64,000 nt of DNA from Allochromatium tepidum (GCF_018409545.1 NZ_AP024563.1:2651001-2715000), one strand, 5' to 3'; shown: positions 8,629 to 18,551, counted from the stretch's first letter. The notes: generated by a model not told the origin, from the letters alone. Program-made: numbers and translations.

Positions 8629-10071
8629 CTACTGACTGGTGCCGCCGACGGTCAGGCCGTCGATGCGCAGCGTAGGCTGACCGACGCCGACCGGGACGCT
8701 CTGGCCTTCCTTGCCGCAGGTGCCGACGCCTTCGTCGAGCTTGAGGTCGTTGCCGATCAGGCTGACGCGGGTGAGTACGTCCGGGCCGTTGCCGATGAGG
8801 GTGGCGCCCTTGACCGGACGGGTGATCCGGCCCTTTTCGATCAGATAGGCTTCACTCGCGGAGAACACGAACTTGCCCGAGGTGATGTCGACCTGACCGC
8901 CGCCGAAGTTGACGGCATAGAGTCCCTTGTCGACCGAGGCGATGATCTCCTCCGGATCGCGCTCGCCGGCGAGCATGTAGGTGTTGGTCATGCGCGGCAT
9001 CGGCAGATGGGCATAGGACTCGCGCCGGCCGTTGCCGGTCGGCGTGGTGCCGGTGAGCCGGGCGTTGAGCTTGTCCTGCATGTAGCCGCGCAGGATGCCG
9101 TCCTCGATCAGCACGGTGTTCTGGGTCGGGGTGCCTTCGTCGTCGAGATTGAGCGAACCGCGCCGTCCCGGCAGCGTGCCGTCGTCGACCACGGTAACAC
9201 CCTTCGCGGCGACCCGCTGCCCGAGGCGTCCGGCAAAGGCCGAACTGCCCTTGCGGTTGAAGTCGCCCTCCAGACCATGACCGACGGCCTCGTGCAAGAG
9301 CACGCCGGGCCAGCCCGAACCGAGCACCACGGTCATGGTCCCGGCCGGGGCTTCGACGGCATCGAGATTGACCAGCGCCAGCCGCACCGCCTCGCGCGCG
9401 AAGGCCAGCGCCCGATCCTCGACCAGGAAATAGCCGAGATCGGCCCGCGCCCCGCCGCCGCTCGATCCCTGCTCGCGCCGCCCGTCCTGCTCGGCGATGA
9501 CGCTGACGTTCAGCCGCACCAGCGGACGCACGTCGGCGGCCAGGGTGCCGTCGTCGGCCAGCACCAGCACCGTGTCCTGCACCGCGACCAGACTGGCGAT
9601 GACCTCGCGCACGCGCGGATCGGCGCGCCGGGCCTCGGCATCGACCCGTTGCAGCAGCGCGACCTTGTCGGCGTCCGGCAGACTGCCGATGGGATTGAGC
9701 GGTTCATAGAGCCGCCGGGCGATCGGCGGCTGACCGATGCGCACCCGCCCTTCCTGTCCGCCGCGGGCGATGGCCCGCGCCGCGGTCGCCGCCTCGATCA
9801 GCGCCGGGAGCTGCAACTCATCGGAATAGGCGAAGCCGGTCTTCTCGCCGCTGACGGCGCGCAGTCCGGCCCCCTGCTCGATGCTGAAGTTGCCGTCCTT
9901 GAGGATGCCGTCCTCCAGCACCCAGGATTGCAGCCGGCTGTACTGGAAATAGATGTCGGCCGCGTCCACCGCCGCGCTGGTCAGATGTCCGAGCAGACGG
10001 TCGAGTGCGGACTCGTCCAGTCCGGCCGGAGCGAGGATGCTGTCACGGGCGATGGCAATGGAATCAATCAT
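8629..10071 (-). CDS. tldD: Metalloprotease TldD
   Basis: TldD, with its partner TldE/PmbA, forms a zinc peptidase that degrades unfolded or modified peptides and matures microcins. The 480-residue frame carries the [11 protein letters not shown] metal site, the downstream [18 protein letters not shown] region, [17 protein letters not shown], and [19 protein letters not shown] at the C-terminus. ATG at 10071 ([13 protein letters not shown]) gives the usual family length; the frame stays open for 37 more codons upstream. Order rng-yhdP-nit-tldD on one strand is the conserved gammaproteobacterial arrangement. Confidence 0.97.
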   Translation of the reverse strand: MIDSIAIARDSILAPAGLDESALDRLLGHLTSAAVDAADIYFQYSRLQSWVLEDGILKDGNFSIEQGAGLRAVSGEKTGFAYSDELQLPALIEAATAARAIARGGQEGRVRIGQPPIARRLYEPLNPIGSLPDADKVALLQRVDAEARRADPRVREVIASLVAVQDTVLVLADDGTLAADVRPLVRLNVSVIAEQDGRREQGSSGGGARADLGYFLVEDRALAFAREAVRLALVNLDAVEAPAGTMTVVLGSGWPGVLLHEAVGHGLEGDFNRKGSSAFAGRLGQRVAAKGVTVVDDGTLPGRRGSLNLDDEGTPTQNTVLIEDGILRGYMQDKLNARLTGTTPTGNGRRESYAHLPMPRMTNTYMLAGERDPEEIIASVDKGLYAVNFGGGQVDITSGKFVFSASEAYLIEKGRITRPVKGATLIGNGPDVLTRVSLIGNDLKLDEGVGTCGKEGQSVPVGVGQPTLRIDGLTVGGTSQ

Positions 10072-10198
10072 GGGTTCGGAAGCGGGCGGACTCTTGGATT
10101 CAGTGGCGGGAGGTTCGTGGCCGGCCGGGACGCGGGACGACACGCGGATCGTCCGGTCGTGCGCCCCAACCGTGCCGTTCATGGTTGGACTTGCGGCC

Positions 10199-11029
10199 TC
10201 AGGCGTCGCATTTCAAACGCCGGTGGCGGATGGTCGGGAAGCTGCGCCGCACCGACTCCAGGAACTCGTGATCGATCGTGGCCTGGACATGCCCGGAGCC
10301 GCGCGGCACTTCGGCCAGCACCGTGCCCCAGGGATCGACGATCAGGCTGTGCCCGTGGGTCTCGCGGCCGTTGACATGGAAACCGCCCTGAGCCGCCGCC
10401 ACCACATAGGCCAGATTCTCGATGGCGCGCGCCCGTAGCAGCGATTCCCAATGCGCCTTGCCGGTGACGGCGGTGAAGGCCGCCGGGACGACCAGGATCT
10501 CGGCGTCCTCGTCGAGCAGCCGACGATAGAGTTCGGGAAAGCGCAGATCATAGCAGACCGAGAGACCGATCCGCCCGAAGGGGCTGTCGACCACGACCGG
10601 CTGGGAGCCCGGCTCGATGACCGCCGACTCGTGATAGCGCTCGTCGAGACCGGGCAGGTTGACGTCGAACAGATGGATCTTGTCGTAGCGGGCGACCCGC
10701 TCGCCGCGGTCGTCGAAGACCAGGCAGGCGGCGCTCACCCGGTCGGGATTCGTGGCCTCCAGCGGAATGGTGCCGCCGACCAGCCAGATCCCCAGTTGTT
10801 TGGCCAGCCGCGCCAGGAAGGCTTGCAGCGGCCCGTCGCCGTCGGCCTCGCGGATCGCGAGCTGATCGCGGTCCTCCTGGCCCATGAAGGCGAAATTCTC
10901 GGGCAGGACCACCAGCTCGGCCCCCTCCTCCACGCTCTCCCTGACCAGACGCTCCACCTCGAACAGGTTGGCGCTGACATTGGGGCCGGTCGCCATCTGG
11001 ATGGCCCCGATCTTATGTTTTTCTTTCAT
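10199..11029 (-). CDS. Carbon-nitrogen hydrolase (nitrilase superfamily, Nit/YhcX-type)
   Basis: Cytoplasmic amidase-type hydrolase of about 276 residues. The Glu-Lys-Cys triad is visible: Glu in [12 protein letters not shown], Lys in [10 protein letters not shown] and Cys in [16 protein letters not shown]-terminal [18 protein letters not shown] is also typical. Close homologues act on deaminated glutathione (repair amidase), which is a plausible but unproven substrate here. ATG at 11029 ([12 protein letters not shown]) is chosen; the frame extends six codons upstream. It lies between yhdP and tldD, as in many gammaproteobacteria. Confidence 0.9.
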   Translation of the reverse strand: MKEKHKIGAIQMATGPNVSANLFEVERLVRESVEEGAELVVLPENFAFMGQEDRDQLAIREADGDGPLQAFLARLAKQLGIWLVGGTIPLEATNPDRVSAACLVFDDRGERVARYDKIHLFDVNLPGLDERYHESAVIEPGSQPVVVDSPFGRIGLSVCYDLRFPELYRRLLDEDAEILVVPAAFTAVTGKAHWESLLRARAIENLAYVVAAAQGGFHVNGRETHGHSLIVDPWGTVLAEVPRGSGHVQATIDHEFLESVRRSFPTIRHRRLKCDA

Positions 11030-11174
11030 GTTGTCTGAACTACTCAATCCCGCCCAGACCCCGGCGCGGATGTCTCTACCTCAGCCGGCGACCGATCGCC
11101 GCCGTCCCACTCGAAAGCCGTTTCATTCGATCTTTGCAACAATACTACCAGAGCCGGTCGACCGGAACCGGCAC

Positions 11175-14100
11175 TCAGGGGACATCGAGGAAATGGTTGG
11201 TCGGGCGCGGCGGTTTCCCGTCCTCGTTCGCCGGTTCTCGACGCTCACCGAGACCGCTCAGCGGCTCCCAGCCCAGTCGCGTCCACTCCGGCTCGGTCCA
11301 GGGGCCGGTGACCCGATACTGATAGCGTCCGAGCCGGTCGAGGGTGTTGCCGGTCGCGCGATCGACCAGATAGACGGCTGCGCCCACCACGGGCCCGCCC
11401 GCCACGGCGCCGGCCAAGGCCAGGCTCGTGCCCAGCTTGGGTTCGACCGTGACCAACTGGTCGAGCCGCCGGCCGACGAGATCCGCCGCGCCGCCGACCA
11501 TGACACGCCCGGCCGGTCCCTCGATCGAGACGTCTTCGAAACGCGCCCGCCCCTGCCCGATGGCGATGCGTCCGCCCAGACGCTCGAAGGCGAAACCCTG
11601 GCCATAGAGATCCGAGAAATCGAGCGCCAGCCGCCGCCCGATGGAACCGATGTCGATGAACCCGAGCAGACGCCCGACGCCCGGCTCGGCCTCCAGCAAG
11701 CGTCCCGGATCGACGCCGATGTCGAGCACACCCTCGGCCCGCGCCCAGGCGAAGCGCGTCGGCCCGCCGGGCCAATGCAGTTGGACGCGCGCCCGCGCGC
11801 CCTTGGCCTCGATGGCCGTCGGCTCGTCGAGCAGCGTCAGGACGCCGCGCAGATCCGGAGTCTCGGCCTTCAGGTCCAGACGGCTGCGTCCACCCTCGGA
11901 TGCCCGGACCCATTCGCCCGTACCTTCGATGTTCAAGAGTCCGGACCGGCTCAGACGCAGACGCGGCAGGCGCATCCCCAGGGCATCGCGATGCAGGGAC
12001 AGATCGAGCGTGCCCAATGCGCGCTCGCCCCAGTCGAGCCGGGCGACGCGCAGGTCGAGCGAGGGGAGTTCGGTGATCGGGTCGGGCGCACGATCCGGAC
12101 TCGGCGCGGATACGCGCGGCGTCGGCGGCCCGGCGGACTCGGGATGCGCCACGAACGCCTTGAGATCGAGCCGTTCGAGATCGAGATCCAGCCGCGTCCC
12201 GGTGTCCGTGTCGGCCGGACGGATCAGCCCGGCGACCTCGCCGGCATCGACGCGAAACCGCCAGCCGGATTTGCCCGGCGTCCCCCTGAGCTTGAAGGCG
12301 TTGAGCGTCCGCTCGCCGAGACTCAGGCGGTCGACGTCGAACTCCACACCGGCCAGCGCGATGCCGTCCTTGACCGCCGCGCTCTGGCCAAGCTGGGTCG
12401 CCTTGGCCCAATCGCTCCAGTCACTCAGATCCAGCGCGTCGATCCGTCCGGCCAGATGGAGTCCGGAATCCTGGGTACGCAGTGACAGTTCGAGCGGTCG
12501 GCCCGAAAGCTTGGCACCGACCTTGGAGGCCTGGATCCCGCGTTCGTCGAAGCGTACCGCGCCGCTCAGGCCCGAGAGCCGGATGGCCGTCCCGCGCACG
12601 CCCAGCGTGGCCGGCGCCGGCCAGCTCAGGACACCCGACACGCCCAGCGTGCGCTGTTTCACGAACGGCAGATCGATGTCCAGCACCAGTTGTGATTGAC
12701 CGCTGACCTGGAGGATTTCGGCGAGTCCGCCCAGCTTTTCAGACAGTGGGGTCTCGGCCAGGGTACGCCGACCGTCCTCGAAGGGGCCGCGCGCCTCACC
12801 GTGGATGCGCATCTGCTCGACATGCGCGAGATCGGGCAGATCGACCCGGCCGGCGCGGAAATCGCTATCGAGGAGACGCCCGCGATCGACCCGGATCGTC
12901 AAGCCCTCGTCGAGAAAGCGCAGATGACCGGCGGCCGACGTGATGGCGGGCCATCCCGGCTGATAGTCCAGCCGCAGATCTTCGAACTCCAGCTTCAGCT
13001 CGAAACGGCCCTGACGCCGGCGGAAGGGATGATCGGCCAGGGCGCCGCGAAAGAGCGCGTCGCCCTGGGTGACGCGCCCGGAGACGATCGCGGCGTCGAG
13101 CCAGTCGACCAGTTGCGGCTTCATGATCCCAACCGGCAGGTAGAGACGCACATTGGCGGCATTGGCGTCCCGGAAGCGTGCGCGCAGATCCAGGAAGGGC
13201 CGTCCGTCGGCGCCCGGCAGTTCCAGCGCGAAATGCGCCTGACCGCTGAGATCGGCGTTCTCCAGCGCCAGTTCGTGCGCCGCGAGGCGCCAGCCGCCGG
13301 ACGGACGGCGCGTCCAGTCGAGCCGGCCGCTGAACTGGTCGAGCCGCAACGGGCGATCGAAGAGCGGATTCAGGTCCAGATCCAGTCCCTCGGACCCGAG
13401 CCGCACCCAGCCGCCGTCCTGATCGCCGGCGAACCGCAGATCCAGGCCGGCGAAACCGGGCTGTCGTTCGCGGCGATCGAGACCCAGACCGGACAGCCGG
13501 CCCGAGACCTGCCAGCGTGACTCGACACCCGTGCCGGCCGGCTCGAAGCGTACCGCCAGATCGTGCGCGCTTCCGCGTGGGTGGCGCTCCAGGAGTGAGT
13601 TCAGCGCCTCGGGCAGCGGCCAGGGACTCGCCCGCCGCATGGCGCTCAGATCGTCCAGGTCCAACTGAGCGAGGCGTCCGCCCAGACCCAGCAGCCGTCC
13701 TTCCGGACTCAGACGCAGATCCAGACCCAGGCCCGAGACGGCCACGTCGTCGAATCCGGCCTCCAGTCCGGCGATCCGGGCGCTCCAGCCGGATTGCTGC
13801 GAACGCACGCGCGCCATCCCGCTCAGATGCCAGGCCGGCGACCGCTCGCGCGCGGCATCATCCGACGTCTGTGTCTGTCCAGGCGTCTCATCGGACGCCA
13901 GCCGCACGCCCCGCAGATCGGCCCGGATCAGCGCCTGTTCGAGTCGGCCCGCCTGGAAGTCGAGCCAGCTCTCGACGTCGGCGCGCTCGGTATCCAGCCG
14001 ACCATGTGCCGGCACAGCCGCCGGCAGCAGCAGACCGAGATTGGCGACATCCAGATGCAGATAGCCGCGCCCGCTCCAGGAACGCGGATCGGACGCCGGA

Positions 14101-14801
14101 CCATTCAGCCGCAGGGCCAGTTGGAGACAGGGTTTACAGGGTTCGTCCGCGCCGCTGGGCGCCTCATCGGTGGCGAGCACGAGCGGATCGGGCGACACCG
14201 GCCGTGCGGAGAGATCCAGCCAATGGCGCTCGCCGCTGTTCTCCAGTCGCAGGCGTGTCTCGACCAGACGCAGCTGCTTGCCGCCGCGCGCCGGATCGAC
14301 GAACAGGATCTCGCTCTCGATCAGATCGAGCCGACCCCGATTCAAGAAGCCTTCGAGCACGCGCGGATCGTCGCTCGCCAGTGCGTCCAGTCCATGCACG
14401 CGCAGACGTCCATCCTCTCCGCGCTCCAGGACCAGACGCGCCCCGACCAGCGTGATGCCCGAAATCCGGACCGAACGGCTCAGGAGCGAGGCTTGGAGAT
14501 TCAGATCCAGCTCGATCGCCCTCAACGCCGGCGCCCGCGTGCCGTCGTCCGGACGATCGAGCGCGACGCCTTCCAGCCGCAGACGCGGCTGCAAGCCGGA
14601 CAGGCCGAGTCGCAACGTCCCGATCGACAGCCGATACCCGAGACGCTCGGACAGCCTTCCGGCGATGGCGTCCCGATACTCGCCGGTCAGCGGCGGCGTC
14701 AGACGCAAGACCGAGACCAACAGCGCCAGGAGCACCAGCCCCAGGAGCATGGAGGTCGTCAGCAAGGCCGTGAGGCGTCTGAGCAGGGACATGGGAGACA
14801 T
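11175..14801 (-). CDS. yhdP: YhdP family (AsmA-like) phospholipid-transport protein
   Basis: Very large protein (about 1208 residues) with one N-terminal membrane anchor (LLTTSMLLGLVLLALLVSV) and a long periplasmic region of repeated beta-rich AsmA/DUF3971-like units. The C-terminus is the conserved AsmA_2-type end (GFIDIGSIGRRLALDFSDLY, GGAADLVGRRLDQLVTVEPK, GPVVGAAVYLVDRATG). In Escherichia coli, YhdP is one of the proteins carrying phospholipids toward the outer membrane. The start is uncertain among ATGs at 14864, 14801 and 14792; 14801 places the anchor closest to the N-terminus with a short basic tail. Gene order rng-yhdP-nit-tldD supports the call. Confidence 0.92.
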   Translation of the reverse strand: MSPMSLLRRLTALLTTSMLLGLVLLALLVSVLRLTPPLTGEYRDAIAGRLSERLGYRLSIGTLRLGLSGLQPRLRLEGVALDRPDDGTRAPALRAIELDLNLQASLLSRSVRISGITLVGARLVLERGEDGRLRVHGLDALASDDPRVLEGFLNRGRLDLIESEILFVDPARGGKQLRLVETRLRLENSGERHWLDLSARPVSPDPLVLATDEAPSGADEPCKPCLQLALRLNGPASDPRSWSGRGYLHLDVANLGLLLPAAVPAHGRLDTERADVESWLDFQAGRLEQALIRADLRGVRLASDETPGQTQTSDDAARERSPAWHLSGMARVRSQQSGWSARIAGLEAGFDDVAVSGLGLDLRLSPEGRLLGLGGRLAQLDLDDLSAMRRASPWPLPEALNSLLERHPRGSAHDLAVRFEPAGTGVESRWQVSGRLSGLGLDRRERQPGFAGLDLRFAGDQDGGWVRLGSEGLDLDLNPLFDRPLRLDQFSGRLDWTRRPSGGWRLAAHELALENADLSGQAHFALELPGADGRPFLDLRARFRDANAANVRLYLPVGIMKPQLVDWLDAAIVSGRVTQGDALFRGALADHPFRRRQGRFELKLEFEDLRLDYQPGWPAITSAAGHLRFLDEGLTIRVDRGRLLDSDFRAGRVDLPDLAHVEQMRIHGEARGPFEDGRRTLAETPLSEKLGGLAEILQVSGQSQLVLDIDLPFVKQRTLGVSGVLSWPAPATLGVRGTAIRLSGLSGAVRFDERGIQASKVGAKLSGRPLELSLRTQDSGLHLAGRIDALDLSDWSDWAKATQLGQSAAVKDGIALAGVEFDVDRLSLGERTLNAFKLRGTPGKSGWRFRVDAGEVAGLIRPADTDTGTRLDLDLERLDLKAFVAHPESAGPPTPRVSAPSPDRAPDPITELPSLDLRVARLDWGERALGTLDLSLHRDALGMRLPRLRLSRSGLLNIEGTGEWVRASEGGRSRLDLKAETPDLRGVLTLLDEPTAIEAKGARARVQLHWPGGPTRFAWARAEGVLDIGVDPGRLLEAEPGVGRLLGFIDIGSIGRRLALDFSDLYGQGFAFERLGGRIAIGQGRARFEDVSIEGPAGRVMVGGAADLVGRRLDQLVTVEPKLGTSLALAGAVAGGPVVGAAVYLVDRATGNTLDRLGRYQYRVTGPWTEPEWTRLGWEPLSGLGERREPANEDGKPPRPTNHFLDVP

Positions 14802-14870
14802 CAAGCCAATGGAGCCATCGGTGCGCGTTTTTCGGCGAGCGGCGCGTCCTGGCGCACGCTCCATGCAGCG

Positions 14871-16325
14871 TTAGATGAGCACGACGTCGTATTGCTCCTG
14901 AGTGTAGAGCGCCTCGGCCTGGAGCCGGATCGGGCGGCCGATGAACTCCTCCAGCTCGGCCAGATGCGCCGACTCCTCGTCGAGCAGCCGGTCGACGACC
15001 TCCGGCGAGGCCAGAACCAGCAGGGTCTCGACCTCGAACTGACGCGACTCGCGCAGGATCTCGCGGAAGATCTCGTAGCAGGTCGTCTCGGCGGTCTTGA
15101 TCGAACCGCGCCCGCCGCAGCAGGGACAGGGCTCGCACAGCACATGCTCCAGCGACTCGCGGGTGCGCTTGCGCGTCATCTCGACCAGGCCGAGCGAGGA
15201 GACCTCGGTGATGTGGGTCTTGGCATGATCGCGGGCGAGGCATTTTTCGAGCGCGCGCAATACCTGGCGCTTGTGCTCGTCCTCGGTCATGTCGATGAAG
15301 TCGATGATGATGATGCCGCCGAGATTGCGCAGTCGCAGTTGACGGCAGATGGCTTGGGCGGCCTCCAGGTTGGTCTTGAAGATGGTCTCTTCCAGATTGC
15401 GATGGCCGACGAAGGCGCCGGTGTTCACATCGATGGTCGTCATGGCCTCGGTCTGGTCGATGACCAGATGACCGCCCGACTTGAGGCTGACCTTGCGCTG
15501 GAGCGCCTTGCGGATCTCCTCCTCGACGCCGTAGAGATCGAACAGCGGGCGCTCGCCCTGGTAGTACTCGATGCGCTCCCGGATCTCGGGGATGTACTTG
15601 GCGGCGAAGGAGACGGCCTTGTCGAACATGGCACGCGAGTCGATGCGGATGCGCTCGACCTCGGGCGTCACCAGATCGCGCAGTGCACGCAGGGCTAGGG
15701 CCAGATCGTCGTGGATCAGCCCGATCTGGTCGACATGGGTGCAACGCTCCTTGATGCCGCGCCAGAGCTTGGCCAGAAAGGCCATGTCCTTCTCCAGCGC
15801 CTCCTCGCTCACGCCCTCGGCGGCAGTGCGGGCGATGAAACCGCCCTCGCCCTGATGGGCCTCGACATAGCGCAGCAGGATCTCGCGCAGACGGCGGCGC
15901 TCGTCCTCGTCCTCGATCTTCTGCGACACGCCCGTGGTCGCCACCGCCGGCATGCACACCAGATAGCGCGAGGCGATCGAGATGTTGGTGGTCAGACGCG
16001 CGCCCTTGGTGCCGAGCGGATCCTTGACCACCTGGACCACGATCATGTCGCCCTCGCGCACCAGCTCATGGATCTGGTCGCCGCGCGACTCGCCCGGCGT
16101 GCCGATGATGTCGGAGGCGTGCAGAAAGGCCGCGCGTTCCAGACCGATGTCGACGAAGGCCGCCTGCATCCCCGGCAGCACGCGGCAAATGCGCCCCTTG
16201 TAGATGTTGCCGACCAGACCGCAGCGCTCGGCGCGCTCGATGATGATCTCCTGCACCACGCCGTTCTCGACCACGGCGACCCTGGTCTCGGGCGGGGTGA
16301 CATTGATGAGAATCTCTTCACTCAC
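14871..16325 (-). CDS. rng: Ribonuclease G
   Basis: Single-strand-specific endoribonuclease that matures the 5' end of 16S rRNA and degrades some mRNAs. The 484-residue frame has an N-terminal S1 domain (residues 35-130, NIYKGRICRVLPGMQAAFVD), the 5'-sensor/RNase H-like region and the catalytic DNase I-like part (LVIDQTEAMTTIDVNTG, IIIIDFIDMTEDEHK with metal-binding Asp). The zinc-link cysteines are CEPCPCCGGRG. There is no long RNase E-type C-terminal scaffold. It sits between maf and yhdP, the usual gammaproteobacterial order. Confidence 0.97.
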   Translation of the reverse strand: MSEEILINVTPPETRVAVVENGVVQEIIIERAERCGLVGNIYKGRICRVLPGMQAAFVDIGLERAAFLHASDIIGTPGESRGDQIHELVREGDMIVVQVVKDPLGTKGARLTTNISIASRYLVCMPAVATTGVSQKIEDEDERRRLREILLRYVEAHQGEGGFIARTAAEGVSEEALEKDMAFLAKLWRGIKERCTHVDQIGLIHDDLALALRALRDLVTPEVERIRIDSRAMFDKAVSFAAKYIPEIRERIEYYQGERPLFDLYGVEEEIRKALQRKVSLKSGGHLVIDQTEAMTTIDVNTGAFVGHRNLEETIFKTNLEAAQAICRQLRLRNLGGIIIIDFIDMTEDEHKRQVLRALEKCLARDHAKTHITEVSSLGLVEMTRKRTRESLEHVLCEPCPCCGGRGSIKTAETTCYEIFREILRESRQFEVETLLVLASPEVVDRLLDEESAHLAELEEFIGRPIRLQAEALYTQEQYDVVLI

Positions 16326-16362
16326 TCGATACGTCCTTCAATAGCTGGATTCTGAACATTGA

Positions 16363-16389
16363 AACCGCAAAGGCGCGAAGGACGCAAAG
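16363..16389 (+). repeat. Dispersed 27-bp repeat, copy 1 (flanks maf, inverted relative to copy 2)
   Basis: A 27-base unit starting AACCGCAAAGGCGC matches the reverse complement of 17044-17070 at 24 of 27 positions. It lies in the 94-bp gap between rng and maf. Units of this GCAAAGGCG...GACGCAAAG type are common dispersed repeats in proteobacteria, by recollection. No promoter role is evident. Confidence 0.7.
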
Positions 16390-16419
16390 CAACCGCCCAA
16401 GGATCGCCTGGAAATCGGC

Positions 16420-17028
16420 TCAGGAGAGGCGATCACGGTCGAGCAGGACGATCCCGGCGTGATGCAGCAGGCGCCCGGTTTCATAGAGCGGCAGTCCCAT
16501 GACGCCTGAGTAGCTACCCTGAAGCTCGGCGACGAAGAGCGCGCCAAGGCCCTGGATGCCGTAGCCGCCGGCCTTGTCCTGCGGTTCGCCGCTCGCCCAG
16601 TAGGCCAGTCGCTCGCGGTCGTCGATGGCGCGAAAGCGAACCCGGCTCGTGCTCAGCGCGTACCGAACCTCACCGGCCTGGGCAAGCGCCACCCCGGTCA
16701 GCACCTGATGCGTGCGCCCGGACAGACGCGCCATCATGAGCAGGAAATCGGGTCGGTCGAGCGGTTTTCCCAGGATCTCGCCGTCGATGATCACGGCGGT
16801 GTCGGCGGCCAACACCGGGCGCGGGTCTCCGGTCGGAATCCCCAATCGGCCCGCCTGAGCCTTTTCAATCGCGATCCGCCGCACATAGTCCTCGGGCGAT
16901 TCGCCCGGACCCGGAGTCTCGTCCACGTCCGCCGCGACCTGAGCGAAGCGCACTCCGATCTGGTTCAGCAACTCGCCCCGGCGCGGCGAGCGCGAGGCCA
17001 GATAGAGATGATGGTCGGTTTCGCTCAT
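16420..17028 (-). CDS. maf: Maf-family nucleotide pyrophosphatase (dTTP/UTP type, YhdE)
   Basis: House-cleaning enzyme hydrolysing dTTP, UTP and modified pyrimidine triphosphates; Maf proteins are also linked to septum inhibition. The 202-residue product has the signature LASRSPRRGELLNQIG, the catalytic Asp in LAADTAVIIDGEILGKPLD, and GKAGGYGIQGLGALF-like LDKAGGYGIQG near the C-terminus. ATG at 17028 (MSETDHHLYLASRSPRR) follows an AAGGAG site. The frame continues upstream through 15 codons that are derived from a dispersed repeat, so that longer start is unlikely. It is part of the maf-rng-yhdP cluster. Confidence 0.93.
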   Translation of the reverse strand: MSETDHHLYLASRSPRRGELLNQIGVRFAQVAADVDETPGPGESPEDYVRRIAIEKAQAGRLGIPTGDPRPVLAADTAVIIDGEILGKPLDRPDFLLMMARLSGRTHQVLTGVALAQAGEVRYALSTSRVRFRAIDDRERLAYWASGEPQDKAGGYGIQGLGALFVAELQGSYSGVMGLPLYETGRLLHHAGIVLLDRDRLS

Positions 17029-17043
17029 GCTGGAGACGAACTC

Positions 17044-17070
17044 CTTGGCGTACTTGGCGCCTTTGCGGTT
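17044..17070 (-). repeat. Dispersed 27-bp repeat, copy 2, overlapping the maf leader
   Basis: Inverted copy of the unit at 16363-16389 (24 of 27 bases). On the minus strand it would read as NRKGAKYAKE in frame with maf, and its tail contributes the AAGGAG ribosome-binding site just upstream of the chosen maf ATG. The pair brackets maf. Confidence 0.65.
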
Positions 17071-17085
17071 CAAAACACGGCTCGA

Positions 17086-17559
17086 TCACCCAGCCCGATG
17101 ATAGGGATGTCCCTGGGTCAGACTCCAGGCACGATAGATCTGCTCGGCGAGGATGACGCGCACCAGCGGATGCGGAAAGGTCAGGGCCGAGAGCGACCAG
17201 CGCTCGCGCGCCTGCGCCAGACAGTCCTCCGACAGCCCGTCGGCCCCGCCGACCACGAGCGCCCGATCACGCCCATCGGCCAGCCAGTCGCGCAGCCGGC
17301 CCGCCAGCGTCTCGGTACTCCAGGAACGCCCGCGCTCGTCGAGCACGATCACATCCGCGCCCTTGGGGATGGCCTTGAGGATGCGCCGCCCTTCTTCTTC
17401 GCGCGCCTGACGCACATTGGTGGTCTTGGCGCGATGGACCGGGTCGATCTCGACCAGATGCAGGGCGCACTCGGGCGGCAGCCGCTTGGCGTATTCGCGA
17501 TAACCCTCTTCGATCCAGCCCGGCATCCGCCGGCCGACACACATCAGATGAATCCGCAT
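17086..17559 (-). CDS. rlmH: 23S rRNA pseudouridine(1915) N3-methyltransferase RlmH
   Basis: SPOUT-class methyltransferase acting on helix 69 of 23S rRNA after subunit joining. The 157-residue frame begins MRIHLMCVGRRMPGWI and has the cofactor-binding knot VVGGADGLSEDC and the characteristic C-terminus LAEQIYRAWSLTQGHPYHR. Length matches the family (about 155). ATG 17559 is selected; the frame is open far upstream, but that extension has no recognisable content and overlaps tatAB on the other strand. Confidence 0.97.
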   Translation of the reverse strand: MRIHLMCVGRRMPGWIEEGYREYAKRLPPECALHLVEIDPVHRAKTTNVRQAREEEGRRILKAIPKGADVIVLDERGRSWSTETLAGRLRDWLADGRDRALVVGGADGLSEDCLAQARERWSLSALTFPHPLVRVILAEQIYRAWSLTQGHPYHRAG

Positions 17560-17808
17560 ACGACACTCGATTTCGATCAGTCCCGACATCATCCTCCATC
17601 CCGGTGCCCGACGTAAACGCGCGCCGACCGAGACCCAAACGCACCCCCCGACCTGAGCGGGCGCTTTCAGCGTCCATCCGCTTGCGTTATGATCGCCGTT
17701 CGCGAATTTCGAATCCCGTCCGCGTCGCGACCTCGGTCCAGGCACACGGACGGAACAGACCAGCACATCCCGAGGTCGACGCACGACCACGGGCAACGGA
17801 GAAACACG

Positions 17809-18078
17809 ATGGGCGTCGGTGGCATCAGTATCTGGCAACTCCTGATCATCCTGTTGATCGTCGTCTTGCTGTTCGGCACCAAGCGGCTGAAGAGCATCGG
17901 CTCGGATCTCGGCGAGGCCATCCGCGGCTTCCGCAGCTCCATGTCGAACTCCGACAAGAGCGATGAAGACAGCGCCCGCGAGAGCGCGACCATCGCCCAG
18001 TCCAACGAGGCGCGTCCGGGTGATACGAGCACCCAGTCGCGTCCGGCCGATACTGCCGCCAATCGCGATCGCCCCTGA
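17809..18078 (+). CDS. tatA: Sec-independent protein translocase TatA
   Basis: Pore-forming subunit of the twin-arginine translocase. The 89-residue product has one N-terminal membrane helix ([18 protein letters not shown]), the hinge [14 protein letters not shown], the amphipathic helix [10 protein letters not shown] and a polar, disordered tail. ATG at 17809 follows an AACGGAG ribosome site. Divergent from rlmH; followed by tatB after 48 bp. tatC, normally third in this operon, is about 15 kb away at the window's left end, on the opposite strand. Confidence 0.97.
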   Translation: MGVGGISIWQLLIILLIVVLLFGTKRLKSIGSDLGEAIRGFRSSMSNSDKSDEDSARESATIAQSNEARPGDTSTQSRPADTAANRDRP

Positions 18079-18126
18079 GCCGATCGTCCCGCCAACCGGA
18101 TGCGTGATCCGCTGGACCTGACCTAG

Positions 18127-18453
18127 ATGTTCGACGTCGGCTTTCAAGAACTGATCCTGGTGGCGATCGTGGCCCTGGTCGTGGTCGGCCCCGAGCGCCT
18201 GCCGCGCGTGGCGCGCGTGGCGGGCAAGTGGGTCGGGCACGCACGGCGCACGCTGGCCAACGTCAAGCACGAGATCGATCGCGAGCTCAAGGCCGAGGAA
18301 CTCAAGAAGATCCTCGACGAGCAGGCGCGACACAATCCGCTCCAGACCATCCTGGAAGAACCGGCGAAGACCATGCCCCGCCCGGCGACCACGACCGAGC
18401 CGCAGACGACTCAGAGCGGCTCGTCTCCGTCGAACGACCCGCTCGCCAAGTAA
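18127..18453 (+). CDS. tatB: Sec-independent protein translocase TatB
   Basis: TatB forms the substrate-receptor complex with TatC. The 108-residue product begins MFDVGFQELILVAIVALVVV with the conserved Glu in the membrane helix and the VGPERLPRVAR hinge that separates TatB from TatA. A long amphipathic helix (KWVGHARRTLANVKHEIDRE) and a Thr/Pro/Ser-rich tail follow. Probably co-transcribed with tatA. A REP-like hairpin lies about 50 bp after the stop. Confidence 0.97.
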   Translation: MFDVGFQELILVAIVALVVVGPERLPRVARVAGKWVGHARRTLANVKHEIDRELKAEELKKILDEQARHNPLQTILEEPAKTMPRPATTTEPQTTQSGSSPSNDPLAK

Positions 18454-18504
18454 GGCGATCTGCGAGAAAGAATCGACTCCGTGCAGCATGTGGTGAGCGC
18501 CGCG

Positions 18505-18551
18505 AACCGCATCAGTCGCGGTCGATGCGGTTCGTTCCTCACCGCATCCTA
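18505..18551. repeat. REP-like hairpin after tatB
   Basis: Perfect 9-bp inverted repeat AACCGCATC (18505-18513) and GATGCGGTT (18524-18532) with a 10-base loop, followed by ACCGCATCCTAC. A sister copy with the same arms and downstream GCATCCTAC lies at 49789-49838 beside bchY. It fills the tatB to efflux-adaptor gap and could act as a transcription attenuator. Confidence 0.7.

Noticed and set aside
7987..10374. Very long open frame on the plus strand opposite gatB and tldD (795 codons)
   Set aside because: Antisense to two well-conserved genes. Its composition is the usual His/Arg/Asp/Gly-rich shadow of GC-rich coding DNA, with no recognisable domain.
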